A DNA stretch of 62,070 bases from CAYSYM01 sp964435115 (GTDB lineage: Bacteria > Chloroflexota > UBA6077 > CF-72), in the NCBI GenBank assembly GCA_964435115.1, contig CAYSYM010000021.1:1-62070 (forward strand), written 5' to 3'. Position 1 is the stretch's first letter. Each line of letters begins with the position of its first letter. The notes below the pieces were generated by a model that searched no databases, was not told where the DNA came from, and saw only the letters and a program-made list of their open reading frames with translations. Below are positions 8,751 through 16,831 of the stretch, in pieces. A program made the translations under genes and the position numbers.

Positions 8751-10081
8751 CACCCCGCCTCCTCTGCCGTTGGCACGAACCAGCCCACCGTGCGACTCCG
8801 CTCCACCAGGTAGCGTTGAGCTACCCGCTGGACTTCCGCGGGCGTAACGGCCTGGAGCTGGGCCGGGAAGGTCTCCCAGGCGCTGGCGTCCTTCGCCACC
8901 AGGTCCATGAACCCCAGGGCGAAGCCCTGGTTCGTCACGCCCTCGAGCGAGTAGACGACCTGCGCGCGGAGCTGGCGCTTGACTCGCTCCAGCTCGTTCT
9001 CCGGCACCCCCTCGCGCTGGATGCGTTCCAGCTCGGCCAGGATCGCCGCCTCCGCGCGCGCCGGTTCGACCTCGGGCCGCAAGGTGGCCTCGACGGAGAA
9101 GAGGTAGGGATCGAGCGTTAGCTCGAACCCGGCCGCCACGCTGCTCGCCAGCTCCCCGTCGACCAGCGCCCGGTAGAGTCGCGAAGACCGGCCGAGCCCA
9201 CGCGCCCCGCCCCACGCGATGGGGCTCGACGCCCCGCTGAGGAGGCCGGCCAGCACCACCATGGGCGCCGCGTCCGGGCTACTCGCCTCGGGGGCCCGGT
9301 AGGCCACCAGGACGTAGTGGGTCGGCCCGGGCCGGCGCACCACCAGGCGCCGCTCGCCTGGCTGGGCCGGCTCGACGACGCGCAGCGTGGGCGGTGGTGG
9401 CCCTGCCGGCAGGTGGCCGAACTCGCGGTGCACCGTCTCCAGCAGCTCATCGGTGACGAAGCTGCCTACGACCACCAGCGTCGCGTTGTTCGTCATGTAG
9501 TAGCGGCGGTAGTGGGCGAAGAGGTCCTCGCGCGTCATTGCGCGCAGGTCGCTCTTCGGGCCGATCACGCCAAGGCGGTAGGGGTGTTCCCGGAAGGCCA
9601 CCGCCTGCACCTCCTCGCGCAGCCAGAACTCGGGGAAGTTCTCGCTCCCCTCTCGCTCGGAGATCACCACGGTCCGCTCCGCTTCGGCCTCGTCGGGGTC
9701 GAACTGCGTGTCGTAGATACGGTCGGACTGGATGGTCAGCGCCAGGTCGACCTCCGAGGCGGGGAGCGTCTCGAAGTAGGCCGTGCAGTCGATCCAGGTA
9801 AAGGCGTTGAGCGCGCCTCCGCGCCGACTCACCTCGCGCGAGATCTCCCCCTTGCCGAACCGCTTCCCGCCCTTGAAGAGCATGTGCTCCACCCAGTGCG
9901 AGATGCCCGTGCTGCCCGGCTGCTCGTTGCGTCCGCCCACGCGGTACCACATCCAGACGCCCACCAGCGGGCGCTCGCGCACCTCGCGCGTGATCACCCG
10001 CAACCCGTTGTCGAGCGTCGTCTGTCGGAACGACGGTGCCTCCTGGCCGAGGGCACCGGCTCTCTCCGCCTCAACTGCCAT
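8750..10081 (-). CDS. Zinc-dependent M16 peptidase, catalytic subunit
   Basis: The product has 443 residues. The inverted zinc motif HWVEH lies at residues 62-66, and the distal glutamate lies in the EAEAERTVVISE helix about 70 residues later, so the metal site is complete. The C-terminal M16 domain carries the usual RxxxY-type region near GVTNQGFALGF. No signal peptide is seen, so it is probably cytoplasmic, degrading peptides together with the catalytically dead partner encoded next. The ATG start at 10081 is only 7 bases downstream of a TACGAT hexamer, suggesting a very short leader. Confidence 0.88.
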   Translation of the reverse strand: MAVEAERAGALGQEAPSFRQTTLDNGLRVITREVRERPLVGVWMWYRVGGRNEQPGSTGISHWVEHMLFKGGKRFGKGEISREVSRRGGALNAFTWIDCTAYFETLPASEVDLALTIQSDRIYDTQFDPDEAEAERTVVISEREGSENFPEFWLREEVQAVAFREHPYRLGVIGPKSDLRAMTREDLFAHYRRYYMTNNATLVVVGSFVTDELLETVHREFGHLPAGPPPPTLRVVEPAQPGERRLVVRRPGPTHYVLVAYRAPEASSPDAAPMVVLAGLLSGASSPIAWGGARGLGRSSRLYRALVDGELASSVAAGFELTLDPYLFSVEATLRPEVEPARAEAAILAELERIQREGVPENELERVKRQLRAQVVYSLEGVTNQGFALGFMDLVAKDASAWETFPAQLQAVTPAEVQRVAQRYLVERSRTVGWFVPTAEEAG

Positions 10082-10088
10082 GTCGCAT

Positions 10089-10094
10089 ATCGTA
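10089..10094 (-). promoter_or_regulatory. Candidate -10 hexamer for the M16 peptidase pair
   Basis: TACGAT on the minus strand ends 7 bases before the ATG at 10081, with the same CTACGAT core as in front of hisD. A start site at the usual spacing would give an almost leaderless mRNA. No -35 match was found. Confidence 0.4.
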
Positions 10095-10312
10095 GCGATT
10101 CACCCTGGGCGGTCGGCGCCAGAGCGGGAGCTGTTCGACCCGGCTGGGTCCTCCAGATCGCGCAGCCAAGCCGGGGGCGCGCCGGCTCGGTTCGCGGTGG
10201 AGCCAGCCGCTTTCCCCGGGCCGGGGTGCGATCCCCGGCAGCCTGCGTGGAAGGATGGGGGACGGGCGGCGCCGAGGAGCCGCGTCCGCCCCCAGCGCTC
10301 GTGGTGGGCGCT

Positions 10313-10915
10313 TCAGCTCGCCCGCCGCTGGACCGGCGACTCCACCGGGTGCTCCTCGGCCGACGCCGGCAGCTCCAGCATACCCACGCCCGACGTCCGC
10401 GGGGCGACGGTAAGCTCGCCTGGGCGCAGGCTTTCCTGGGCCACGCGGCCCGTGCGGAGCACCATCAGCTCCCGGCTGCACGAGAACACCCGGTCCGGCT
10501 TGATGAGGTTCCTGCTCCCGAACCAGCGCCACCATCCCCGCGCCCCGAGGATGTACGACTCGATGCGCAGGGTGTCCTGGTCGAAGTGGGCGTCCGCGAG
10601 CTTGCCGATGGCGTCCCCGTCGTCGCCGATCACCTCCAGTCCCACCAGCGCGCCGGTATCGAGCCAGTCGTCCACCGGCGCGAGGGGGCCCGCCAGCGCC
10701 CCCTCGTAGCGCTCCCGCAGCATGACCGCGTGGCGCCCGACGCGCTGCACCTGGTGTCCGAGCACCCGCCCGCGCTCGCGTGGGTCTCGCGGCTCGAACT
10801 CCACGCCCGCGAGCTCGCCGTGGGCCGGGTCGATCAAGACGTCGACGGTCACGCCGATCTTCCGCGCCGCGAGCGGGTCGACGATCGGCAGGCCCAGGAT
10901 CTCCTTCACGCGCAT
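10313..10915 (-). CDS. PRC-barrel domain protein
   Basis: The product has 200 residues with two PRC-barrel-like halves. The first begins VKEILGLPIVD and carries KIGVTVDVLID. The second has ALVGLEVIGDDGDAIGKLAD, followed by a WWRWF segment. PRC-barrels are small beta folds known from photosynthetic reaction-centre subunit H and the RNA maturation protein RimM. Stand-alone versions often act in stress or membrane-associated processes, but no specific role can be assigned here. A good Shine-Dalgarno sequence (GGAGGGG) precedes ATG 10915. A strong hairpin lies just upstream. The 231-base gap down to the M16 genes holds only the M16 promoter candidate. Confidence 0.7.
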   Translation of the reverse strand: MRVKEILGLPIVDPLAARKIGVTVDVLIDPAHGELAGVEFEPRDPRERGRVLGHQVQRVGRHAVMLRERYEGALAGPLAPVDDWLDTGALVGLEVIGDDGDAIGKLADAHFDQDTLRIESYILGARGWWRWFGSRNLIKPDRVFSCSRELMVLRTGRVAQESLRPGELTVAPRTSGVGMLELPASAEEHPVESPVQRRAS

Positions 10916-10940
10916 TGGCCCCTCCGCCTGAGTTCATCGG

Positions 10941-10976
10941 TCCCGCGCCGGCGGGCCTGGGGCAGCCGGCGCGGGA
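10941..10976 (-). terminator. Perfect 12-bp hairpin between ggt and the PRC-barrel gene
   Basis: The arms 10941-10952 and 10965-10976 pair perfectly around a 12-base loop. On the minus strand the hairpin lies 129 bases after the ggt stop and 26 bases before the PRC-barrel ATG. Without a T-tract it could be a ggt terminator or a structured 5' leader. Confidence 0.4.
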
Positions 10977-11104
10977 ACCCACGTGTGTCCGCCCGCACGG
11001 GCCTCGGGCCGCTGCCCTGTGTCTGCAAGAACCGGTCCACCCGGGCGCCCTGCGTTGCGCCAGAGCGTACACCCTGCGCCTCGGGAACACGAAGCACCCA
11101 GCGG

Positions 11105-12739
11105 TCAGATCGCCAGCGCCACGCCGTCGCCGCGCGGGTCCGAGCCCGCCACGTAGCACCCGCGCTCCAGGTCCACCTGGATGAGCTGGGCCGTTCCCAT
11201 CACGTCATCCAGGGCGCCTGTCCTCACCACGTGGTGGCCACGCGCTTCCAGACTGGCGGCGACGCCCGGGTCGAACCGCGTCTCCAGGACCACGGCGTCC
11301 GGGGCGAACCGGGTGGATGGCGCCCCATGCACCCAGCGGGGCGCTTCCACGGCCGCCTGTGGGTCCAGTCCGAAATCGAGCAGGCCCATCACGAGCTGCA
11401 CCCCGGTCTGGGGCTGTCCGTCCGCGCCGCGGGTGCCGAAGGCGAGCCAGGGGCGGCCATCCCGCAGGGCGAAGCCGGGGATCAGCGTGTGCATCGGCCG
11501 CTTCCGGGGTGCGAGCGCGTTCGCGTGGCCGTCCACCAGCTTGAACGAGTAGCCCCGGTTCTGAAGGAGGACGCCCGTGCCCGGCACGAGGACGCCGGAG
11601 CCCCAGGCGTTGTACAGGCTCTGGATCAGGCTGACTACGTTGCCGTCGCGGTCCGCGGCGCACAGGTAGATCGTGTCGCCATCTGCCACGTGGCCGGGCG
11701 GCGGGCCAGGCGCGGCGCGCTCACCGACCAGGCGGGCGCGCTCCCGCGCGTACGCCGGCGCGAGCAGGGACCGCACGGGCACCGCCACCTGGGCGGGATC
11801 GCCCACGTACTGGTCGCGATCGGCGAACGCCAGCTTCTTCCGTTCGATCACCTGGTGCAGCAGCTCACCCGTCCCGAACCCCCAGCCAGCCACGTCGCAG
11901 GGCTCGAGCATGGTGAGCATCTCGAGGACGACGATGCCCTGGGTGTTCGGCGGCAGCTCGGCGATGGCCACTCCACGGTAGTCGACTCGCAGCGGCTCGA
12001 CCCAGTCTGAACGGTGCGCGGCGAAGTCCTCCGGGCCGAGCAGGCTGCCGGCGGCGCGGAGAAAGGCGACGATCCTCTCCCCGAGCGCGCCCCGGTACAG
12101 CAGGTGCGGACCTTCTCGCGCCAGCCCGGCCAGGGTGCTGGCCAGCTCCGCCTGGACGAGGCGCTCGCCTGGCGCGGGCGCTGTACCGGTGGGCAGGAAC
12201 ACGTCCATCGCACCGCTGGCCCGGCCGAGCAGGTCAGCATTGTCTCGAATGGCGGCGCTCAGCCGCGCGGAGACGGCGAAGCCCTCGCGGGCGTGGCGGA
12301 TCGCGTCGCGAAAGACTCGTTCAGCGGGCAGCCGTCCCCAGCGCTCGTGCAGGCTGAACCAGCCGTCGACGGCGCCCGGCACCGTCACGGCCAGTGGCCC
12401 GCGCTGTGGCACCCGGGCCAGACCCCGCTCCCGGTACGTGGCGAGGGTGGCCGCGGCGCCGCTGTGGCCGCTCCCGTTCAGCCCGTAGAGGCGGCCGTCG
12501 CCGGCGCTCCACACCTGGGCGAACAGGTCGCCCCCCACGCCGCACATGTGGGGCCAGACCACGGCGAGCACCAGGTTGGCGGCAATGGCCGCGTCGACCG
12601 CGCTGCCGCCGTCGCGGAGCGCCTCGGCACCCGCTAGAGACGCCAGGTAGTGCGGGGTGGCGACCACGCCACTCCCCGAGACGACGGGCGCGCGAAAGGT
12701 GGGCCCTATCGCCACTCCGCCTACCTGCGCCACCGACAC
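11105..12739 (-). CDS. Gamma-glutamyltransferase-family protein (YwrD-like)
   Basis: The product has 544 residues from a GTG at 12739, chosen because GAGGAGGG sits 8 bases upstream. A longer frame has no support. It is an N-terminal nucleophile hydrolase precursor: the large subunit carries GGSAVDAAIAANLVL and HMCGVGGD. The small subunit should start at the threonine of DGDTIYLCAADRDGN (about residue 354), followed by QNRGYSF and the GTRGADGQPQ motif. The QNRG variant matches the YwrD/cephalosporin-acylase-like branch rather than classical secreted GGT. No signal peptide is seen, so a cytoplasmic location is likely. It may cleave gamma-glutamyl or acyl-amide bonds. It is divergent from the stressosome cassette. 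Confidence 0.85.
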   Translation of the reverse strand: MSVAQVGGVAIGPTFRAPVVSGSGVVATPHYLASLAGAEALRDGGSAVDAAIAANLVLAVVWPHMCGVGGDLFAQVWSAGDGRLYGLNGSGHSGAAATLATYRERGLARVPQRGPLAVTVPGAVDGWFSLHERWGRLPAERVFRDAIRHAREGFAVSARLSAAIRDNADLLGRASGAMDVFLPTGTAPAPGERLVQAELASTLAGLAREGPHLLYRGALGERIVAFLRAAGSLLGPEDFAAHRSDWVEPLRVDYRGVAIAELPPNTQGIVVLEMLTMLEPCDVAGWGFGTGELLHQVIERKKLAFADRDQYVGDPAQVAVPVRSLLAPAYARERARLVGERAAPGPPPGHVADGDTIYLCAADRDGNVVSLIQSLYNAWGSGVLVPGTGVLLQNRGYSFKLVDGHANALAPRKRPMHTLIPGFALRDGRPWLAFGTRGADGQPQTGVQLVMGLLDFGLDPQAAVEAPRWVHGAPSTRFAPDAVVLETRFDPGVAASLEARGHHVVRTGALDDVMGTAQLIQVDLERGCYVAGSDPRGDGVALAI

Positions 12740-13230
12740 CGATCTGCCCTCCTCTGGTTCCCTGCGCCGGGGCCTTTCGACCCGTTGGTGGAAGTGTGGC
12801 ACGGATCGGGCCCGCGGGCAGCGGCACCCACCCCGTCCCTCGCCCGGTCCCCTCCGGCCGGGGCCACTCGGTGCCCCCCACCTCCTCGGCAGAGCGGCTG
12901 TCCCAGCCTGGGCAGGGGGTCGAGAGGCCCTCTGCACCCCGGGGACGAGGCGCAGCCGCCGCGCGAATCGACCACCGACAGACGACGGACGGCCGTTAAG
13001 CTGCTGGAGCCTCTGTACGCGCACGGGGCTGGCGCTGTACGCTGGAGCCGTTCTCATCACGCGGCACGGGTATCCGGGCCGGTGCACTCCGCCGCATCCG
13101 GCGCGGCCGCGCGATGGGCCCCGTGGAGCCGGCCGCGCCCTCGGGCCGGAAGGAGCCGGGAGGAGGAGTTGAGTGCAGGAGAGAGAGAGAGAGAGAGATC
13201 TCCGGACTCCGAGTCTGACGGGCGGCACGG
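12740..13230. other. 491-base divergent gap between ggt and the stressosome operon
   Basis: I see no credible gene here; the frames that stay open are GC-rich artefacts without start signals. It should contain the promoters for ggt (minus) and the stressosome cassette (plus). The notable element is the dinucleotide tract at 13179-13198. No convincing sigma-A promoter was found on either strand. Confidence 0.5.
13179..13198 (+). repeat. (GA)10 simple-sequence repeat in the stressosome leader
   Basis: Ten uninterrupted GA units lie 32 bases before the ATG of the histidine kinase. An in-frame TGA at 13216-13218 separates the tract from the coding frame, so slippage would change leader or promoter spacing, not the protein. 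The flanking GGAGA and TCTCC can also pair. Confidence 0.85.
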
Positions 13231-14340
13231 ATGCAGGGCGTGACGGCGGAGGCTACGCCCACTCCTGAGCGCGCCGCCTCGATGGCCGGGTACGCGGATG
13301 GGCTCGCCGAGTACGCCCGCACCCGCAGCGAAGCGGCGCTGTACCGGGCGTCGCTGCTGAGCCAGGCCTTCGTCAAGCAGGGCCTGCGTCCCGAAGAGAT
13401 CATTGCGCTCCACGGCGAGGCGTTCGACCGGGTGTGCGAAGGCTGCTCCGACCGCGAGAAGGTGCGCCTCTCGACGGACAGCCTGCAGTTCCTGCTGGAG
13501 GTGATGATCGCCTACGGCGTGCAGCACGCCGCGTACTCCGAGCTGAAGGCGCGCGAGGCCGAGCTGCGGGCGGCGGAAGCCGGGCGTGACGCGGAGGAGG
13601 CGCGCGAGGCCGACCGACGCAAGGCGGAGCTGCTGGCGGTGGTGGCGCACGAGTTGCGCACTCCCATTACCGCCGCGCTCGGCCATGTGCAGCTCGCCCG
13701 GCGCTCGCTCACGGAAGGGAACGTGGAGCGCCTGCCGCGGCTGCTGGATACGACCGAGGAGACGCTGCGCCGGCTCTCGCGGATGACGGCCGACCTGGTG
13801 GAGGCCAGCCGGGGTGGGAGCCCGGCCCTCCAGTTGGAGCCCCAGGAGCTGGTGGTGCTGGTGCGGCAGGCGTCGACCTGGGCGGCCGCGCTGGCGGAGG
13901 AGAAGGACATCACGCTGGCGCGCGCGGGCGACACCTGGAGCGCGCGGGTGCTCGGCGATGCGGACGCGCTGCTGACCGTCTTCGGCAACCTCCTCTCGAA
14001 CGCCATCCGCTACACGCCCGCCGGAGGCCGGGTGGTCGTGCGGTACGGGACCGGCGGGGGCGGCGCCTGGGTCGAGGTGGCCGACACCGGGATCGGCATG
14101 TCGCCCGAGGTGCGGGAGCGGATCTTCGAGCGGTTCTTCCGCGCGCCGGAAGCGCGGCAGGTGGAGCAGCAGGGGCTGGGCCTGGGACTGTACCTGGTGC
14201 GGCAGCTCGTGACGGCGCACCGCGGGCGGGTGGAGGTGGCGAGCACCCCTGGCCAGGGGAGCACGTTCCGGGTGGTGCTCCCGCTGCTGGCCGCAGAGAC
14301 ACCCGAGGCGGAGGAGGACCCCCATGGGCGACGAACGTAG
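13231..14340 (+). CDS. Histidine kinase with N-terminal RsbU-type (RsbT-binding) domain
   Basis: The product has 369 residues and is soluble. Residues ~20-105 match the helical N-terminal domain of the phosphatase RsbU: RPEEIIALH and SLQFLLEVMIAYG correspond to PPEEIISIH and SLDFLIEVMIGYG in B. subtilis RsbU. In that protein the domain binds RsbT. A short coiled coil leads to a HisKA domain with phospho-acceptor His140 (VVAHELRTP) and a HATPase with GNLLSNAIRYTP, DTGIGM and GLGLGLYL. It replaces the PP2C output normally attached to this domain. The rsbR start overlaps its 3' end by 17 bases. No response regulator is nearby, so the phosphorelay partner is unknown. The ATG 13231 start is weakly supported; ATG 13282 is possible. 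Confidence 0.85.
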   Translation: MQGVTAEATPTPERAASMAGYADGLAEYARTRSEAALYRASLLSQAFVKQGLRPEEIIALHGEAFDRVCEGCSDREKVRLSTDSLQFLLEVMIAYGVQHAAYSELKAREAELRAAEAGRDAEEAREADRRKAELLAVVAHELRTPITAALGHVQLARRSLTEGNVERLPRLLDTTEETLRRLSRMTADLVEASRGGSPALQLEPQELVVLVRQASTWAAALAEEKDITLARAGDTWSARVLGDADALLTVFGNLLSNAIRYTPAGGRVVVRYGTGGGGAWVEVADTGIGMSPEVRERIFERFFRAPEARQVEQQGLGLGLYLVRQLVTAHRGRVEVASTPGQGSTFRVVLPLLAAETPEAEEDPHGRRT

Positions 14341-14872
14341 CCAGGCCGAGGTGCGGGCGGCGGTGGACCGCGGCGCTGCCACGCTGGTTCACGAGCGCTC
14401 GCTGGTGCAGCGCCAGGCCGAGCAGCTGGAGGAGCAGCGGCGGACGATCAGTGAGCTAACGACGCCCGTGCTCCAGGTGTGGGCGGGGGTCGTGGCGCTG
14501 CCGATCGTCGGCAGCGTGGATACCGCCCGCGCCCAGGACATGACCGAACAGCTGCTCGAGAAGATCGTCGAGACCGGTGCCGAGATCGTTCTCCTGGACA
14601 TTACCGGGGTGCCGCTGGTGGACACGGCGGTTGCCCGCCACCTGCTCGAGACGGTATCGGCGGCCCGGCTGCTGGGCGCCGAGGTGCTGATCGTCGGCCT
14701 CTCCACACGCACGGCGATCACACTGGTGCACCTCGGCGTGGACCTGGCCGGCGTGACCACGCGCACGACCCTGGCCAAGGGCCTCGAGCTGGCGTTCGCC
14801 CGCCTGGGGTTGCGCGTCGTGCCCGACCACCCGTCGGCCAGCGGGGCCGGTGCCGACGGGCGCGAGCCGTAG
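14324..14872 (+). CDS. rsbR: RsbR-type stressosome scaffold/co-antagonist
   Basis: The product has 182 residues. A short helical N-terminus (~50 residues) precedes a STAS domain with VVALPIVGSVDT and VLLDITGVPLVDTAVARH. The two regulatory threonines of RsbR proteins are present as Thr101 (VDTAV) and Thr133 (TAITLVHLG), candidate targets of the RsbT kinase. The large globin-like sensory domain of B. subtilis RsbRA is absent, so this looks like a minimal RsbR. With RsbS it should build the stressosome shell that sequesters RsbT. The start overlaps the kinase gene; rsbS begins 7 bases after the stop. Confidence 0.88.
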   Translation: MGDERSQAEVRAAVDRGAATLVHERSLVQRQAEQLEEQRRTISELTTPVLQVWAGVVALPIVGSVDTARAQDMTEQLLEKIVETGAEIVLLDITGVPLVDTAVARHLLETVSAARLLGAEVLIVGLSTRTAITLVHLGVDLAGVTTRTTLAKGLELAFARLGLRVVPDHPSASGAGADGREP

Positions 14873-14879
14873 GGCCTGC

Positions 14880-15269
14880 GTGGCACCGGTCCCGATCGTC
14901 CGTCTGGGCAGCATCCTGATCGCCGCGGTCCAGGAGGACCTGCGCGATGCCGACGCGCTGGCGCTGCAAGAGCGCCTGACGCAGCAGCTCGCCGAGACGG
15001 GCGCGGTGGGGGTGCTGCTGGACCTGTCCGTGGTGGGAACGGTGGACTCCTTCCTGGGCCGGCTGATCCATGACATCGCGCGCGTCACGCGGCTGCTCGG
15101 GGCGCAGACAGTGGTGGTGGGCCTGCAGCCGGCCGTGGCGGTGACCCTGGTGGAGCTGGGGCTGGAGCTGCGGGGTATGCGCACGGCGCTTACGCCCGAG
15201 AAGGGGCTGGCGCTGCTGCACCGCCTCGCGGCGCGCGAACAGCGTGCGGGCCATGCCAGTGCTCGGTGA
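14880..15269 (+). CDS. rsbS: RsbS-type stressosome antagonist
   Basis: The product has 129 residues from GTG 14880, which matches the usual RsbS beginning (VPIVRLGSILIAAVQEDL). An upstream ATG at 14850 would add ten poorly conserved residues. It is a single STAS domain. The phosphorylatable serine is Ser57 in VDSFLGRLIHDIA, the exact context of RsbS Ser59 in B. subtilis. RsbS holds RsbT in the stressosome until RsbT phosphorylates it. The gene overlaps the first rsbT by 17 bases. Confidence 0.9.
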   Translation: MAPVPIVRLGSILIAAVQEDLRDADALALQERLTQQLAETGAVGVLLDLSVVGTVDSFLGRLIHDIARVTRLLGAQTVVVGLQPAVAVTLVELGLELRGMRTALTPEKGLALLHRLAAREQRAGHASAR

Positions 15270-15675
15270 GCTGCGGCTCCCGATCCGTGGCGAGGACGAC
15301 ATTGTGCTCGCTCGGCAGCGGGCGCGCGAGGTGGCCCGGGGCCTCGGCTTCGGGGTCGTGGACCAGAGCCGCGTCGCCACCGCCGTCTCAGAGCTGGCGC
15401 GCAACGTGGTGCGCTACGCCACGGACGGCTGTGGCGACGCGCGCATCCGCACCCTGCCACCCGCGGGCGAGCGGCCGGGATGGGGGATCGAGGTAGTGGT
15501 GGCCGACAATGGGCCGGGCATCGCCGACGTGGCGAAGACGCTGCGCGAGGGCTCCTCGTCCGGGCGGGGGATGGGCCTAGGCCTGCCGGGGACCAGGCGG
15601 CTGATGGACGAGATGCGCCTGGATAGCGCGCCGGGCCGCGGCACCACCGTGACGATCCGCAAGTGGCGCCGCTGA
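15253..15675 (+). CDS. rsbT: RsbT-type serine kinase/switch protein, copy 1
   Basis: The product has 140 residues (ATG 15253; GTG 15244 is possible). It is a GHKL ATPase: N-box SELARNVVRYA, G1 box DNGPGI, and the lid and G2 region GMGLGLPGTRRLMDE. These match RsbT, which phosphorylates RsbR and RsbS and, once released, binds the RsbU N-terminal domain. Here that domain sits on the histidine kinase at the head of the cassette. The gene overlaps its neighbours on both sides, implying coupled translation. Confidence 0.9.
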   Translation: MPVLGELRLPIRGEDDIVLARQRAREVARGLGFGVVDQSRVATAVSELARNVVRYATDGCGDARIRTLPPAGERPGWGIEVVVADNGPGIADVAKTLREGSSSGRGMGLGLPGTRRLMDEMRLDSAPGRGTTVTIRKWRR

Positions 15676-16088
15676 GCCAAGCCGAGCCAGTGGTTCGCCT
15701 CCCGGTGCGCGCGCAGGCGGACGTGGAGCGGGCGCGGCGGGAGGCGCGCGGGCTGGCACGGACGCTGCGGTTCGGCGAGGAGGATCGTGAAAGGATCGCG
15801 CTCGCCACCGCCGAGCTGGCGACGAACCTGGTGCGCTACGCGCGTGAGGGTGAGCTGGTGCTGGCGGCGATCGAAGACGGTGCGGGCGGCTGGGGGATTC
15901 AGGTCGAGAGCCGCGATGCCGGGCCAGGCATCCCGGACGTGCAGCGGGTGCTGGAGGATGGCTTCAGCTCCGGCGGCGGGCTCGGCGGCGGGCTGCCAGG
16001 TGTGCGGCGGCTGATGCACGAGTTCTCGATCACGTCCGACCGGCACGGGACCCACGTGGTGGGCCGCAGGTGGCTGCCGAGACGGTGA
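15663..16088 (+). CDS. RsbT-like serine kinase, copy 2
   Basis: The product has 141 residues from a GTG at 15663 that overlaps the previous gene. It has its own complete GHKL set: AELATNLVRYA, DAGPGIPDV and GGLGGGLPGVRRLMHEF. The segment GFSSGGGLGGGLPG is closer to B. subtilis RsbT (GFSTSGGLGIGLPG) than the copy-1 sequence is. Two tandem RsbT paralogues in one cassette suggest divided labour, for example one kinase for RsbR/RsbS and one for an unseen target, but this is inference. RsbW is less likely given the RsbT-type lid. Confidence 0.82.
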   Translation: MAPLSQAEPVVRLPVRAQADVERARREARGLARTLRFGEEDRERIALATAELATNLVRYAREGELVLAAIEDGAGGWGIQVESRDAGPGIPDVQRVLEDGFSSGGGLGGGLPGVRRLMHEFSITSDRHGTHVVGRRWLPRR

Positions 16089-16735
16089 TCGTCGCCGCCG
16101 CCACGCGGCCGTACCCGGGCGAGACGGCCAACGGCGACGCCTGGCAGGTGGATTGGCACGCGGGTGCCTGTCGGGTGGCGGTGGTCGACGGCCTGGGACA
16201 CGGGCCGGAAGCGTCCGCCGCCGCCAGCGCCGCACGGACGGCCCTGGCCGGGCAGCCGGAGCTGGGCCCCGCGGTCGCGCTCCGCGCTTGCCACCAGGCA
16301 CTGCGCGGCACGCGAGGTGCAGCGATGTGGGTGGGCACGGTGGACGTCGCGGCGCGCCGGCTGGCGTACGCTGGCGTGGGCAACGTGGACGCGCGGCTGT
16401 GGCAGGGCGGGCGCCAGCAGCGCCTCGGCGCGCAGCGTGGGATCGTAGGGGCGACCCTGCCCCTCGTCCGGGTCTTCGAGTGTGGCCTGGAGGAGGGGTG
16501 GCTCCTGCTGGTCTGTACCGACGGCGTGCGCGCGCACGCCGTCCCGGACACGGGGCCGGAGGCGCCCTGCCGCGACCTCCAGGCGCTCGTAGATGGGCTG
16601 CTGCTGGCGTGGGGTCAATCGACGGATGACGCGCTGGTGCTGGCTGCTCGCGCTGCCGAGGCCCAGCGCGCGGCTGGCCCGGCCGCGGCGCCGGCCGCCT
16701 CTCCAACGCCTCCCGAAGCAGGCGCGACGCGCTGA
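16070..16735 (+). CDS. rsbX: RsbX-type PP2C serine/threonine phosphatase
   Basis: The product has 221 residues from a GTG at 16070 overlapping the previous gene by 19 bases. It is a compact SpoIIE/PP2C domain: ANGDAWQVDW and VAVVDGLGHGPEAS supply metal-binding aspartates, YAGVGNVDARLW is in the middle and LLVCTDGVRAH precedes the final TDDALVLAARA motif. The small size and lack of an N-terminal domain fit RsbX, the feedback phosphatase that removes phosphate from RsbS and RsbR and resets the stressosome, rather than RsbU. A low-complexity Ala/Pro tail (~residue 200 on) follows. It is the last gene of the cassette. Confidence 0.88.
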   Translation: MAAETVIVAAATRPYPGETANGDAWQVDWHAGACRVAVVDGLGHGPEASAAASAARTALAGQPELGPAVALRACHQALRGTRGAAMWVGTVDVAARRLAYAGVGNVDARLWQGGRQQRLGAQRGIVGATLPLVRVFECGLEEGWLLLVCTDGVRAHAVPDTGPEAPCRDLQALVDGLLLAWGQSTDDALVLAARAAEAQRAAGPAAAPAASPTPPEAGATR

Positions 16736-16831
16736 GCCGCCGCGAGCTGCCGGCCCGCCCGGTGGCCTCGGCGCGTGCCGCGCGCGGTGGCGCGGTGGGG
16801 GACGCGCTCGCGGCCGGGGTGCGCCACTCGC

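Noticed and set aside
9317..12010. 897-codon plus-strand frame across M16, PRC and ggt genes
   Set aside because: It crosses three well-supported minus-strand genes and an intergenic hairpin, and contains no recognisable domain.
12650..13243. Possible small gene in the ggt-stressosome gap
   Set aside because: It has no start signal and no conserved pattern; it is Arg/Pro/Ser-rich random-looking sequence and includes the GA tract.
16070..16735. Calling the PP2C gene RsbU
   Set aside because: It lacks the RsbU N-terminal domain and is RsbX-sized; the RsbU-type domain is on the histidine kinase instead.
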